DNA of 64,000 bases from Trichosphaerium sp. ATCC 40318 (Eukaryota; Discosea; Flabellinia; Trichosidae): contig JALMLS010000379.1 in assembly GCA_038496445.1 (NCBI GenBank), forward strand, positions 62,001 to 126,000. The letters are read 5' to 3'. The position numbers and the translations under genes were made by a program. Shown here in pieces: positions 35,835 through 46,580 of the stretch; the first letter of the stretch is position 1; every line of letters begins with the position of its first letter. Under the pieces are notes generated by a model. The model had not been told where the DNA came from. It worked only from the letters and a program-made list of their open reading frames with translations, and did no database searches.

Positions 35835-38800
35835 ATGGGTACGTATATTAATGAGGCTGCAGAGTATTTTAACGCTCCCAGAAAAACCCTCAAAGAAAGA
35901 AAAGAAAAGCAAGAGCAAGCGGAACAAAAATGGGAGTAGCAGCCAAAAGAGCGGTACCACTATTGGTGGCATGTTCAAAAACGCATTTACAAAAGGTAAA
36001 TACCTGACACAAACGACAACAGCACTAGCAACTGTTCTCAGCGCGATTATCGGTTGCGGTTCATTTTACAAAGCTGTATTTCATATTTACCATACTGAAC
36101 TTTAATAAGGAAGTCCAACGTCAACAACGGTATCTGCAGACGGCCTAGACGGTGCTATATCGAAAACCAGTCCGCAACCATGGAGGTCGAATAGTGACGG
36201 TAGGAGTGGTTTGCGTGCAGCAAGGCGCAGTCCACAAGGTTTTGTCAAAGGTACATATCGTAACAGTTGTTTCTGTTTTTTTTGGCTAACACCTCAAAAG
36301 ATTGGCAAGCTAAACCGAAAGTTATTTCCAGAATCGGTACTGTCGACCAAGAAGCCCTAATACGTATGTTTACAACAGCAATTTTTTTCAAATTAGACCA
36401 AAAAAAACTGGCTTCACAGCGGGTTTTTTGTACAAACAAGCGCTGTTGCGTGTATAGTACAGTGTTCTTTATGTTCATGTGAATTCTATTCGTTTATTTG
36501 CAAAATACACAGTTATTTTCCTTAAACCTCATTTTCATAATGTAATATCGCGTAGGTGACTGTGCCGCTTGTAGTACAGCGCTTAGGGAGGTTTGGAAGC
36601 GATTAGAGCGCTCAGAAGATGTAGAAGAATTTGTTGCTTTGCACGACCTTATCGAGCATTCTCTTGGTATGGTTGCAAAAATAACTAGTCCAGACAATGA
36701 AGAAGAGTTCTTGTACGTTGCATTATCTGTTTTAGGCAATTATTAAACTCCTTACTGCCCTTTCCTTGTATTGTATTGCTAATGCAGTTTAGGCGCGAAT
36801 TAATGACTTTTCGGGCTGTACTCACTGAATGGAAAACGGAAGTATTGCGTTTAGCTGATGTTGAGAAACTACGGTATTGTTTAGCATCGCCTCATCGTAG
36901 GCGCAAGATTGCGCGTAATAATTCTCGTGTATATAAGTAAGTGGAATTGCTAAATAACTGCGCTTCGTGGTGCGAAACTTAATACTTTTTTTTTTTCCCT
37001 TAGGGAATTGAAGATTGTGCTCATGTTAGCTGGGTTATCAGATAAATTAGATTCTACACCTGCACAGCTACAACGAACAGAATCAGTGAGTGTAATTACA
37101 TCTACTGAGGTAACGCATTGCCATGACCACTTATGTTATTTTGGTTGTACTAATTTATGCTTTGCGAAACAGGGTTTTGAGTTTTGGATGAAATCGTTTA
37201 AAAAAGGTGATTTGGTCATGGTGGCTTGGCAACGTTTTAGTAAAGCGTACAGAAAATTTATAGGTTAGTTGTGTTTTTTTTGTTTTTACTGGGCCTGTTC
37301 TATTTTAGAAAAAGCTCCCACATTGCAATAATATATTATTTACAACAGGGTCAGGCAAGGCATTTTCTCCCGCTGATGAGATGCTTCTTAAACTCGTATT
37401 GGACAATGGAAATACAGGCTATGTAACGCCTAGGCGGTTCTCTGATTTGTTAAAGGCGTTTGCGCCAATGTCACAGTCTCTGGAGAAAGTTAAAGCTGTG
37501 TTTGAACAAAAATGGTTTCAAGGGTTTTTATCAGTTGAAGAAGTAGTCCATTTGCTCTCAGATCAGTGCGTTTTAATGCCTACGGTTTTTTATGTGTATT
37601 TTTACTCATGTGTTCATAAAGGGCGAAAGGCACATTTCTCGTTCGCTTCAGTAAATCGCGAACTGACTCATTTGCCTTGGAATATGTCGAATCCAAGGGA
37701 AAGATACGCACAGTAAAGATTTTAAATTGTCAACCACAAGGAGTTGAAGTAGAGCAAGATAATGATATGTCTAAGCGATTTAAGAGCTTGACAGCGCTCA
37801 TTCAACATTATCCGTTCCTAAAGCGGCCATTCTTTTCAGATATATTACAACAGCAGTACGTTTGTTTATTGCTTGTTGTTAGTTTCATACACTCAATTCG
37901 CTTTTAGTTGGTTCAAGGGTGATATGGGAAAGGAAGAGGCAGAAGAACTTCTTGAACCTACACCGCCAGGCACTTTTATGATTCGCTTGAGCGAGTTTGG
38001 TACAAATCATTTTCTTGTGTGTTCGTATGTGAACAGACAACGTAGAATCAAACATGTGTTGCTTCAAAAGGTAAATTATTATCCTGTAATTTTTTTTGTC
38101 AAAACCAGGCTCTAGAATTGCCTAATTTTGTTTTAGGTTCGATCGGGTTATGTTCAGAAGCGTATAGACGAAACAGCTAAGAAATCTGATGTAATTTACC
38201 CAACAATTGGTGATTTTATTAAACATCATCACCAACAACTATGTTATAATTATGACCCGGAAGGTGTTCCCTCCTTACCAGTTGTGCCATTTCAAAGGTA
38301 ACGTGTACCAAACTTTTCCAAACACATTAGAAAATTACTAATTGATCGTTTAGTGGAAAAAAGGTTGAGATTGTTGCGCCTACGGATAAGGGTGGAGGCG
38401 ACAAGTCTACACTAGGTACATAATATGTTTTCTCACATGCGTTAACAATTAAACAAAGGCGATGCTGTGTGCGCTCATTCTGTAGCTACTTATCCTTGTA
38501 ATTCTTTGGGTTATCAAGTGATGTGTGATTACTATCGTTTAGCTATTACAGGCAATAGGTACGCTTTAATCTTTTCTTTTTATACATTTCTAATATATAT
38601 AGAACTGTCTTTGCATTGGCTGACGGTTGTAACTGGGGACTACGTCCTCGTGAAGCTGCGATTCGTGCATCTAAGGCTTTTGTAAATTTCTTGGCTGAGC
38701 GTCAAGATTCTATTAATCATACTCTTGATGCAAAGCATTTTATGCTTCGTGCGCTATCTAAAGCGCATGAAAAGATTGTAGAAGGTCAAGAGAGCATCTG

Positions 38801-41219
38801 GGATGCTGGTACTACTACTCTTTTGGGTGGTATCATTATGCAGTTGCAATTACCTGGTACAACAAACCGCTGGGCTTTTGTTGGCGTGTCTGTTGGTGAT
38901 TGTAAGGCGTTCCTATGGGACAAACAAACCGAAGATATTATAGATATTACTCGAGATAATAGGCGTAATCAAGATGCTAGAGATTGTGGTGGACGTCTAG
39001 GACCTTACGTTGGTAATGGTCAACCTGATTTAAGGTACATAACATTGTTGTACTGTTATCTGTTGTTGACTTCACTGAAGGAACTTGGCATGCTGGTTTT
39101 ATCCTCTAAATCAAGGCGATATTGTATTGATCGTATCAGATGGTGTATGGGATAACGTAGACCCAGTGCACTTGGGTAAGGAGCCAAGGGACATTGGACT
39201 CGATATTGTAAGTGGTTTTGTTAATTAGCAGATTATTTGATTATGTGGTCTACTATGGCTTATAATTTATTAAGGATACATGGGACCAAGCCACTGCGAA
39301 GCAAATTAGAGAGGTAAAGGTGAGGTGGATGCAACAACAGATGACGAAGCTTGCAAGAAAAGCAAAAGAGCAAACACCAGAAGGTTTTGCTGCTGTACTT
39401 TTACAGCACGCAAAGGATACTACCAAGAATACACGAGAGTACATGGAACAGAATCCGCAGGCCGCAGAGCCAAGCGATTATAAAGCATACCCTGGCAAGA
39501 TGGATCACAGTACAGTAGTTGCTATGCAAATAGGTATAAAAGATGCAACAATGTTTATTGTTAATCTAGTCCAATAGGTCCTAATGGTGATGTTGAGCCA
39601 GTCCAGAAATCTCTCTCAGCTGTATCTAGTAATAACAAGAAGATTGTAAGTAATGTTCAACCTGCGTGGTGCAGTATTGCTCGCCTGAATACTGACGACA
39701 TTATTAGCAAAAAGAATTTCATCAACTTGATGTTGATAAGTTTTATGATGCTATTCCTAAACGCATGTTGTATACAGTTAACCCTGACACCGTACGATTG
39801 CGTTATACCCGTTATATACTTACTTTCAAATAAGTTTCAATCAATATCAGGTCCTGGCATGCGTGAAGTAGAAACAGCGATCCCTGGTTGGGTGAGCGGG
39901 TTCAGCAAGTCACTCTTTCCAAATACACTTGCAGGTAAAAAAAATCGCTCGACCTCCTTGTGCTAAAACTTGCTAGATGAAGACATGAACGATGATGCTG
40001 TGTTTATACCGTACTTTCTAGTTATCCTTTTATTTTTATTTACCAACTTGTAGGCATGGCGGACCAATCAACGAAGCGTACGCGATGGAGTTTGGTGATG
40101 GAAGAAGGTATGTGCTTCTTACTTCGTTGATTGCTTTTCTCACTTCATTGTAGTGTTTGTTGCTTATCAGCAGCACTACGTTATGGTACCAGCTCTCAAA
40201 GCGCTGCTAATAGGGCAGCAAATACATTTATGGACTATGCTGCACTAGAACAAAAATCGATTCGAACGTCTCATGTAAGCCTACTAGTTAGCATTTCAGT
40301 TACTAATACAAGTAGGATGCCATTAAAATATTACTCAAAGGTGTTGAGTCTGCGCACAAGACCATAACACGAACTGACCGATACATACCTCAACCTTGTC
40401 AACTCATGGGCTCTATGCTCCTCCGACAAGATGTGGCTGAACCGGCTCTTGTAGATAACCAAGAGTGGATGTGGATTAGCGTAAACTTGGGGCAAAGTAA
40501 GGCGTTCTTATGGCGCCATAATACCCGTAAAGTTGAAGAGATGACTTACTGCAAGCGATTCAAACCGTCTACAGCACAAATCGGACCTCTTCTTGACTTG
40601 GAAGACATTCAAATCTACCATACATTCTGCGCAACAAATGATATTATCGTTACTTTGACGTCCAATACGAGCGCAAACTTTGACCCTGAATTCAATGGTA
40701 AGAGTCCATCCAGTGTTGGCTTGAAAGGTTACAATACCTGGGCCGACATGCCTTTTGATCAGGCACATGCTGCTAAGAGCAAGTGGCGATGTGAAGAGCT
40801 AGAAAAAGTGTTCAAGAGGAAGCTTCATCCGACATATATTACAAACACGATTATTCAAAAATGCCATGCTTTGACCAAGAAGTCCAGAAACCTAATGAAA
40901 GATAGCGAGAATGCTAATCCTCCAGCGGATTACTCAAAGTACCCTGGTGTACTATGTACGTATTACCATTCCTTTGAGAGCTGCCAGCGAAGGCTGCTTT
41001 CGTATTTTTTTCTGCTTTTTTTTCTTCGTATTAATGATGATATGCAACCACTTACGCATTTTAGGTCATGCTTCTTGTCTCACGTTTAAAATTGGCACTA
41101 TACAAGTACCTAAACCCCAAAAAGCGTCTAACCGAGAAGATTTATTGTCTACACGTTTCGAGAAAATGCCTACTGCATCACCTGTTCGTTTTGGTTCTAA
41201 ATTAACTGAAACTTTGTAA
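35835..41219 (+). CDS. Tandem SH2 domains fused to tandem PP2C-type phosphatase domains
   Basis: Exon 1 is only ATG G before a GTACGT intron; then MEKPSKKEKKSKSKRNKN, a basic start. A helical region (DCAACSTALREVWKRLERSE on) precedes GFEFWMKSFKKGDLVMVAWQ and GYVTPRRFSDLLKAFAP, which resemble the EF-hand of Cbl or the STAT linker. SH2-1 has WFQGFLSVEEVVHLL and GTFLVRFSKSRTDSFAL. SH2-2 has WFKGDMGKEEAEELL and GTFMIRLSEFGTNHFLVC. Both keep the phosphate-binding Arg. PP2C-1 has TVFALADGCNWG, DAGTTTLLGG, SVGDCKAFLWD, LIVSDGVWDNVDP and MDHSTVVAM, so its metal Asp residues are present. PP2C-2 (from about 40060) lacks them (VCCLSAALRYG; GHASCLTF). About 1,250 residues. A phosphotyrosine-guided Ser/Thr phosphatase is the inference. 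Confidence 0.75.
38416..38458 (+). other. Intron joining the SH2 half to the PP2C half
   Basis: A 43-nt intron from GTACATAAT to ACAAAG. Spliced, GGGDKSTLG continues into DAVCAHSVATYPCNSLGYQ, the N-terminus of the PP2C fold. Retention would stop translation at 38422-38424, leaving a protein with SH2 domains only. The next in-frame Met (38520) would remove conserved phosphatase sequence, which favours the fusion. Confidence 0.65.
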
Positions 41220-41623
41220 ATGGCTTTTCTTTTTCTTTTGGATCTATCTAATTCGAATTTGGAAAAAAATAAGGGCAAACAAAAAAAATTAAAGCAAAAC
41301 AAAATTGGGGCCAAGCTATCAATTATGTGTAAATAAATTAATTGTACTTTAACTCTAATGAAAGTTGTTGCATTTAATAGTCCTTTCCTAACCTTGTTCA
41401 TTGAAAGCTGTTTAATTGACGTTGCATCAACTATTTGCCTCTGTTTTATTGGTTACGCAGTAGGTCACGCTAGGGTGACAAGGTGCAGCAGAGTAAATCA
41501 TAACCATGCAACACATTCTAATGTTCCTTTTTGCAACGAGTAGTTTCGGTCCGTTTATTTAACGAGTACGCAAACCAGTATTTCTACTTCAATCGCACCT
41601 GTTAAACAAACAAGGTTTCAAGC
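41220..41623. other. Convergent gap, nothing recognised
   Basis: About 400 bases between the 3' ends of the SH2-PP2C gene (+) and the candidate gene that follows (-). AT-rich. No feature beyond short chance frames. Confidence 0.35.
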
Positions 41624-42405
41624 TTAATTTGATTCATCAAGGCGTGACATTATCTGAACAAGGCTTAAGGCTTTGTTTGAGCAAACCAAACCATTGAGGT
41701 CATTAATCCTAAGCAGTATGCGGACGATTGCCAAAGGCGCAAACCACTCAGCATGTAGATCACGGAAAGTGCTTGTATATTCTATGGCTTCCAACAAGCT
41801 GATGAGCCATGCTTACGAGTTTTCAACTGTGATCTCTGTTGTTGGTGCATAGCCAGCTCAAAAGAGCTTTAAAGTATCGCGAATCTAATAGGTACACGTT
41901 GTAGCTCTTTTTAATGCATTAGAGTGTATTATAGAAACGCAAATGCTATTTTGAACTGAAAGAGCACCAAAAAGGTTACAGTGGCCTTGAGGTTATACGA
42001 TTATCTCTCATATTACATACACGCTCGTTTGAGAGCAAAAGTCAACAGAAAATCGGTAACGGTACGATCACGTTTTTTGAAACCGAAAAGGCAGGTAACA
42101 GGTTCAAACCGTCGCCAACGCTATGATATATTTACGTTATAACGTCGAGGCATATTTTGAGCGACAAGAGCTTGAGGGAAGCTACAACAGAAAGATCGAC
42201 CTTTTTTTGGATCAGAACAACACAAAAACACCTCAAATAACATGAACAACATACCACTAGTAAATAAAGGTTGATTACGCAAATTCTCGGTTCTTCGGAT
42301 TCTTATTATTTCGTATTGACTTAATAGCCCTTTTAAATATAGATGAGTCTCAAAATACGCCTGAAAGATACCACACGGGAACGCAGAACCCGGTGTGAGT
42401 AGCAT
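41624..42405 (-). CDS. Possible multi-exon gene, unknown product
   Basis: The minus strand shows an opening exon from the ATG at 42405 (MLLTPGSAFPCGIFQAYF) and a closing frame (SFELAMHQQQRSQLKT, RDLHAEWFAPLAIVRILLRI, GLVCSNKALSLVQIMSRLDE) ending at 41624-41626. Introns of 31-54 nt can link most pieces, but I could not build one frame through the middle (42060-42200). The hydrophobic, helix-rich composition looks coding. It may be a real gene, or a gene damaged by the insertion immediately to its right. No family recognised. Confidence 0.35.
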
Positions 42406-42409
42406 GTAA

Positions 42410-42977
42410 GTCTTTTTCGAATTTCACTTTTTTTCACATTTGTTTCTCAACAAGACAATCCCGATTTACTTCATAACTCCACATCTTAAAACTCAGCATC
42501 GAAATCCGTATATCTACTACCAATTGGACTCGATATGCTTTGATAACTCTGTACAACACATTGGACTGGTTTTCTCAAAAACCGTCGCAAACCACAACTT
42601 TTTTGCAACAAGAAATTACTTGGTTAAAAGCAAAATCGATTTTTTATCTAGTGGAAGCATACGAATACTACAACTATAATATCTATACTTCTGCTTGACA
42701 TGTCAAGACTACTCCGAGCAGTGCGAAAGTACGCTCGTAAAAAATACAATTCTCTCCTGGGCAGACCATTAGTGATTAAAGTCACGGTCACAGTCCCTAA
42801 AAGCATCCTGGTTAATACCAACCCAGACTACACATACGCTCTGACTTGGGACCCACAGGTAGAAGACCTCTACTACCCACCTACAGGCGTATCAAATATC
42901 ATAATGATATCCAGCTACGACATAGATCTAGCAAAAATGGCATTCGAAGGCGGAAGCCCAAGAATGTAAAAAAAAAA

Positions 42978-43019
<42 letters not shown>
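42410..43019 (+). mobile_element. Probable retroposed insert ending in a poly(A) tract
   Basis: Two short frames without introns, 42410-42679 (no nearby ATG, so apparently cut at its 5' side) and 42700-42969, are followed directly by about 52 A residues with a single C (42968-43019). On this strand the insert is rich in A and C and poor in G and T, with many C-ending codons. This differs from the neighbouring genes. A 3' poly(A) and a truncated 5' end are the marks of reverse-transcribed RNA. The source could be a LINE-like element, a cellular mRNA or an RNA virus; I cannot tell which. No target-site duplication was clear by eye. Confidence 0.5.
42700..42969 (+). CDS. Unknown 89-residue frame just upstream of the poly(A) tract
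   Basis: The frame starts with ATG at 42700 (MSRLLRAVRKYARKKYNSLL, strongly basic) and continues with a beta-rich part (PLVIKVTVTVPKS, DYTYALTWDPQVEDLYYP, IIMISSYDIDLAKMAF). It ends with TAA running straight into the A tract, leaving no 3' untranslated region. It opens 20 bases after the stop of the upstream frame. A basic N-terminus followed by beta-strands would suit a nucleic-acid-binding or capsid-like protein, but I do not recognise it. Confidence 0.35.
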   Translation: MSRLLRAVRKYARKKYNSLLGRPLVIKVTVTVPKSILVNTNPDYTYALTWDPQVEDLYYPPTGVSNIIMISSYDIDLAKMAFEGGSPRM

Positions 43020-43023
<4 letters not shown>

Positions 43024-43077
43024 GTAAGAAAATCCTTTGCAACAACAAAGAGGTTGGAACCTTTTTGTATACCTAGT

Positions 43078-43293
43078 TCACAAAAGGAACTTGAGTTTTA
43101 AGCTGACACCACTAACGGCAATGGTTCCAGTCGATCCAAGCATTTCAACTTTGTCACCTACTTTAGCACCGCCATGTGCCCTTGGACTTCTATTGGCTAT
43201 CCAGTTATTAGTTTGATAATTGTGTAAATACACCGTTGTAACTTTGATCAACTTTTGGGACAAGTTTTTTTTTAAGGTGGGTTTTACTTGCAT
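43078..43293 (-). CDS. Small hypothetical protein, about 60-70 residues
   Basis: From the ATG at 43293, either an unspliced frame of 71 codons or, more likely, MQ plus a 38-nt intron (GTAAAA to AAAAG) leading to LIKVTTVYLHNYQTNNW. The C-terminal half SPRAHGGAKVGDKVEMLGST with GTIAVSGVSLKL reads like a small beta-barrel. No family recognised. The start lies 59 bases from that of SCOT on the opposite strand. Its stop is about 60 bases from the poly(A) insert. Confidence 0.4.
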   Translation of the reverse strand: MQVKPTLKKNLSQKLIKVTTVYLHNYQTNNWIANRSPRAHGGAKVGDKVEMLGSTGTIAVSGVSLKLKFLL

Positions 43294-43352
43294 TGACAAT
43301 TTGCTCTGCTTCGTTTCATTTTGACAGTTATCAATTGTTTTCTTGGTGTAAC

Positions 43353-45968
43353 ATGTTGAGATATATAAGTACTGGACATGCCGTTACGCGAGTGGCTACG
43401 GTAAAACTAAACATGTAACACTTTATGTTGACACTAGGTGTAGCAATCAGCCCAAAAACGTACCTATGTAACGCCCTCCAACTCAAAAGTATGCAAGAGC
43501 GCAAAGGAAGCGGTTGCTGGCATTAGAAAATCAAACACCGTGTAAGTGCCTTCTATACACTTTTATAACACTGTGTACCTACAAGCTGTTATATGCCGAT
43601 AAACTAAAACGTTTTAAGGCTCGTTGGTGGATTTGGCCTCTGTGGTATTCCAGAAAACCTCATCACTGCTCTACGAGATTCAGGAGTTGACGACCTAACC
43701 GTTGTATCTAACAATGCAGGTCAGCTCACTTGCAACCCTCAATTCAGCTTATTCGGTGTTAATAAAGGTTCTAGGCGTTGACGACTTTGGCCTAGGACTT
43801 CTTTTAAAGTCTAGACAAATTAGACGTATGATTTCGTCTTACGTTGGTGAAAACGCCGAGTTTGAGCGTCAATTTCTTGGTGGAGAACTAGAGGTACGTA
43901 GAAACAAAGAAAAATTTTTCAACTCTTCCTTTTGGACCAAAACTACAAAATTGAAAAGCTTTCCTGCCGGTTTCTGTGCGTTAACTGGTTATATAGGTAG
44001 AGCTTATTCCTCAAGGAAGTCTTGCAGAACGTGTTCGTTCAGCTGGAGCAGGTATTCCTGCTTTTTATACCAAAACTGGTGCAGGCACTCAACTTCAGTT
44101 TGGTGGCATTCCTATAAAGTGAGTAGGCGATAAACGGTGTTTATTTAGCAGTAGCGTGTTGACAGGTATTTTTTTTTGTAGATACAACAAAGACGGCACT
44201 GTTGCCATTATGTCTGACCCTAGACCTATTCAAAAGTTCAATAAGGAAACTTACTTGATGGAGAGAGGTATTTCTGGTGATTATGCATTGATTAAAGCGC
44301 ATAAAGCTGATACAAGAGGAAACCTTGTCTTCAGGTTCAAAAAAAAAAAGAAAAAAGCAATCTTCTCTTCGCTTTATTTACTTTACTTTCTAGAAAAACA
44401 GCTCGTAACTTCAACGCTCCTTTCGCTACTGCTGGTGATGTTACTATCGCTGAAGTAGAAGAGATTGTAGAGCCCGGACAATTAGATCCAGATGAGATTC
44501 ATTTGCCTGGCATCTATGTCAACAAAGTCATATTGGTATGTTCTATTAGAGTATCAATAAGAGTTGCTTTATTCATACTTCAACACGTGTCAACTTTTTG
44601 CTTCACCGGTGAAATAGACAGTTTGTTTTCTTTGATTCTTTGATTTTTTTTTCAGATTTTCAGTTTTCTTATTAATTCTTTTGTAAATAGGCTCAAAACC
44701 TTGAGAAACGTATAGAGAAGAGGACACTTACACAAGATAAAGGTGAAGAAGGGGAAAAAACACAAGCGCAACTTACAAGAGAGTTTATTGCTAAGCGTGC
44801 AGCAAAAGAGTTCAAGGTATGAAAAATCGCTTTAGGGTTTTTTTTGTCTTGATGAAAAGTGGTGCTCACGTGATTTAGGATGGTATGTATTGTAATCTTG
44901 GTATTGGTATCCCAACACTTGCTAGTAATTTCATAGAAGAAGGTACATCCCATACTACGATTGCCACACGAGACTAACACGTGGTATTCTTTTTGAAGGT
45001 GTTAAAATTGAATTACAATCTGAGAACGGTCTTCTCGGTTTTGGTCCATTCCCACGCCCAGGAGAAGAAGATGCTGATTTAATTAATGCTGGAAAAGAAA
45101 CTATTACAACTATTCCAGGATCTAGCGCATTTGGAAGCGATTTGTCATTTGGTATGATCCGTGGGTGCGTTGTCTTCTTGTCTTTTTTTTTTTCTTAGTG
45201 CAAAAAAAGTTGGATTGTTAATTTTTTGTTGTAGTGGTCATGTTGATCTAACTATTCTTGGTGCTATGCAAGTTAGCCAAAATGGTGATTTAGCTAATTG
45301 GATGATTCCTGGTAAGATGGTCAAAGGACCAGGTGGAGGTACGCTAGTAATTACATACAAATACAGTCGCTGCTGTTTTATTTACCTTTTTTTATAGCAA
45401 TGGATTTGGCAGCTTCTGGATCTCGTGTTGTTGTTACAATGGAACATACTGCTAAGGTAAATTATTTTATTAAATGTCAACTAGTAACCTGATGCATATT
45501 TTTTTATTTTGTTGTTGTTTTTCGTGATAACGTATTGACACGCATCCTAGAAAGGAACAAAAAAGATTCTAGAAGAGTGTACACTACCACTTACAGGAGC
45601 CAAATGCGTTGACCGTATTATTACTGATAAGGTACAAACAAACGAAAGGAATTACTGTTGATACTTACTAACATAAATCAAGTGTGTATTTGATATTATC
45701 GATGGTAACTTGACACTAATTGAACTTGCACCTGGTGTAAACGTAGATGAAGTACGTGCAATTATTATAAACTAATTAACTTTCATTATCACCAAGAAAA
45801 TAATCGATATCAATGACGAGAGTCAGAAGGGACTTCTGTTTTTTATTGATTTTTTTTTACTTTACAGTTTTTGTTTGGTTCGTTTTTTGACTTTGTTTTT
45901 TTTTCTAGGTTACAGCAGCTACAGGCGCTAAGTTTACTCTTGCTGCTAATATTAAGGGTATGCTGTGA
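43353..45968 (+). CDS. OXCT1: Succinyl-CoA:3-ketoacid CoA transferase, mitochondrial (SCOT)
   Basis: SCOT moves CoA from succinyl-CoA to acetoacetate in ketone-body use. [16 protein letters not shown] is a typical mitochondrial presequence. After it come [43 protein letters not shown], the domain A parts [20 protein letters not shown] and [20 protein letters not shown], and the linker. Domain B has [20 protein letters not shown], then [19 protein letters not shown] with the catalytic Glu of the SENG motif, [20 protein letters not shown] and [16 protein letters not shown]. Both halves of the alpha-beta fused enzyme are complete. The end is [19 protein letters not shown]. At least eleven introns, one with a TTTTAAG acceptor. 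All expected catalytic sequence is present. Confidence 0.92.
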
Positions 45969-46303
45969 GACCACCCAGTGTTAAAACAAGAATAAAGAAG
46001 ACATTTTAGATCATACAATATCTATGCTTGGTTATTTAATTGGCTTGTAGTAGTAATAATAAATAGAATTTCAATATTTTGCGGTGTTTTTAGTGGGTTT
46101 GGGTCCTTGCGTTAATTTTACTATTAATTTTGATTTTAATGGCTGAAATACATATTCCAGATATTGTTTACGCGTATTTTGATGGCTTTAGATGTTTTGA
46201 AGCGAATTTAATTACATACCTATCAGATTTGCCTTTGCAACGCTTATTCAGTAGAGATTCCTTAGTTTCGCCTGTTTTTTTAGATTTTACCTTTTTCCAT
46301 CGC
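45969..46303. other. Gap after SCOT, nothing recognised
   Basis: AT-rich spacer of 335 bases between the convergent ends of SCOT (+) and the Lys-rich frame (-). No gene seen. Confidence 0.35.
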
Positions 46304-46492
46304 CTACACTTTGATTATTCTTTTAACGTAACGTATTTCGTATTCCTCATACAATGAACCATCCTTTGAGCGCTTTATTTTCATCTTGCCTTTCTTTCCG
46401 TTCTTTGTTGTCTTTAACACCAAACCTCTCTTCTTTTTCTTTTGTTTATCTACAGGATCCTTCTCCTTAGATCCTTTGCCTTTGCTTGACAT
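46304..46492 (-). CDS. Small lysine-rich hypothetical protein
   Basis: 62 codons from the ATG at 46492 (MSSKGKGSKEKDPVDKQKKK), ending EIRYVKRIIKV. More than a third of the residues are Lys or Arg. No intron is needed. Such a composition suits an RNA- or chromatin-binding peptide. It faces the AIG1-like GTPase gene across 88 bases. No family recognised, and it could be one exon of a longer gene. Confidence 0.4.
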   Translation of the reverse strand: MSSKGKGSKEKDPVDKQKKKKRGLVLKTTKNGKKGKMKIKRSKDGSLYEEYEIRYVKRIIKV

Positions 46493-46580
46493 GTTGCACC
46501 TAAATAAAACAGTGTTATTCCTTACATTAAGTCACGTCCATTTTGTTAATATTTAAGTCAAAACCTGTACTTCCAGAAGC
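46493..46580. promoter_or_regulatory. 88-bp divergent promoter
   Basis: Start codons at 46492 (-) and 46581 (+) point outward, leaving 88 bases for both promoters and 5' leaders. Confidence 0.4.

Noticed and set aside
46130-46357. Plus-strand frame of 75 codons after SCOT
   Set aside because: It overlaps the end of the Lys-rich minus-strand frame and shows no motif; probably chance in AT-rich spacer.
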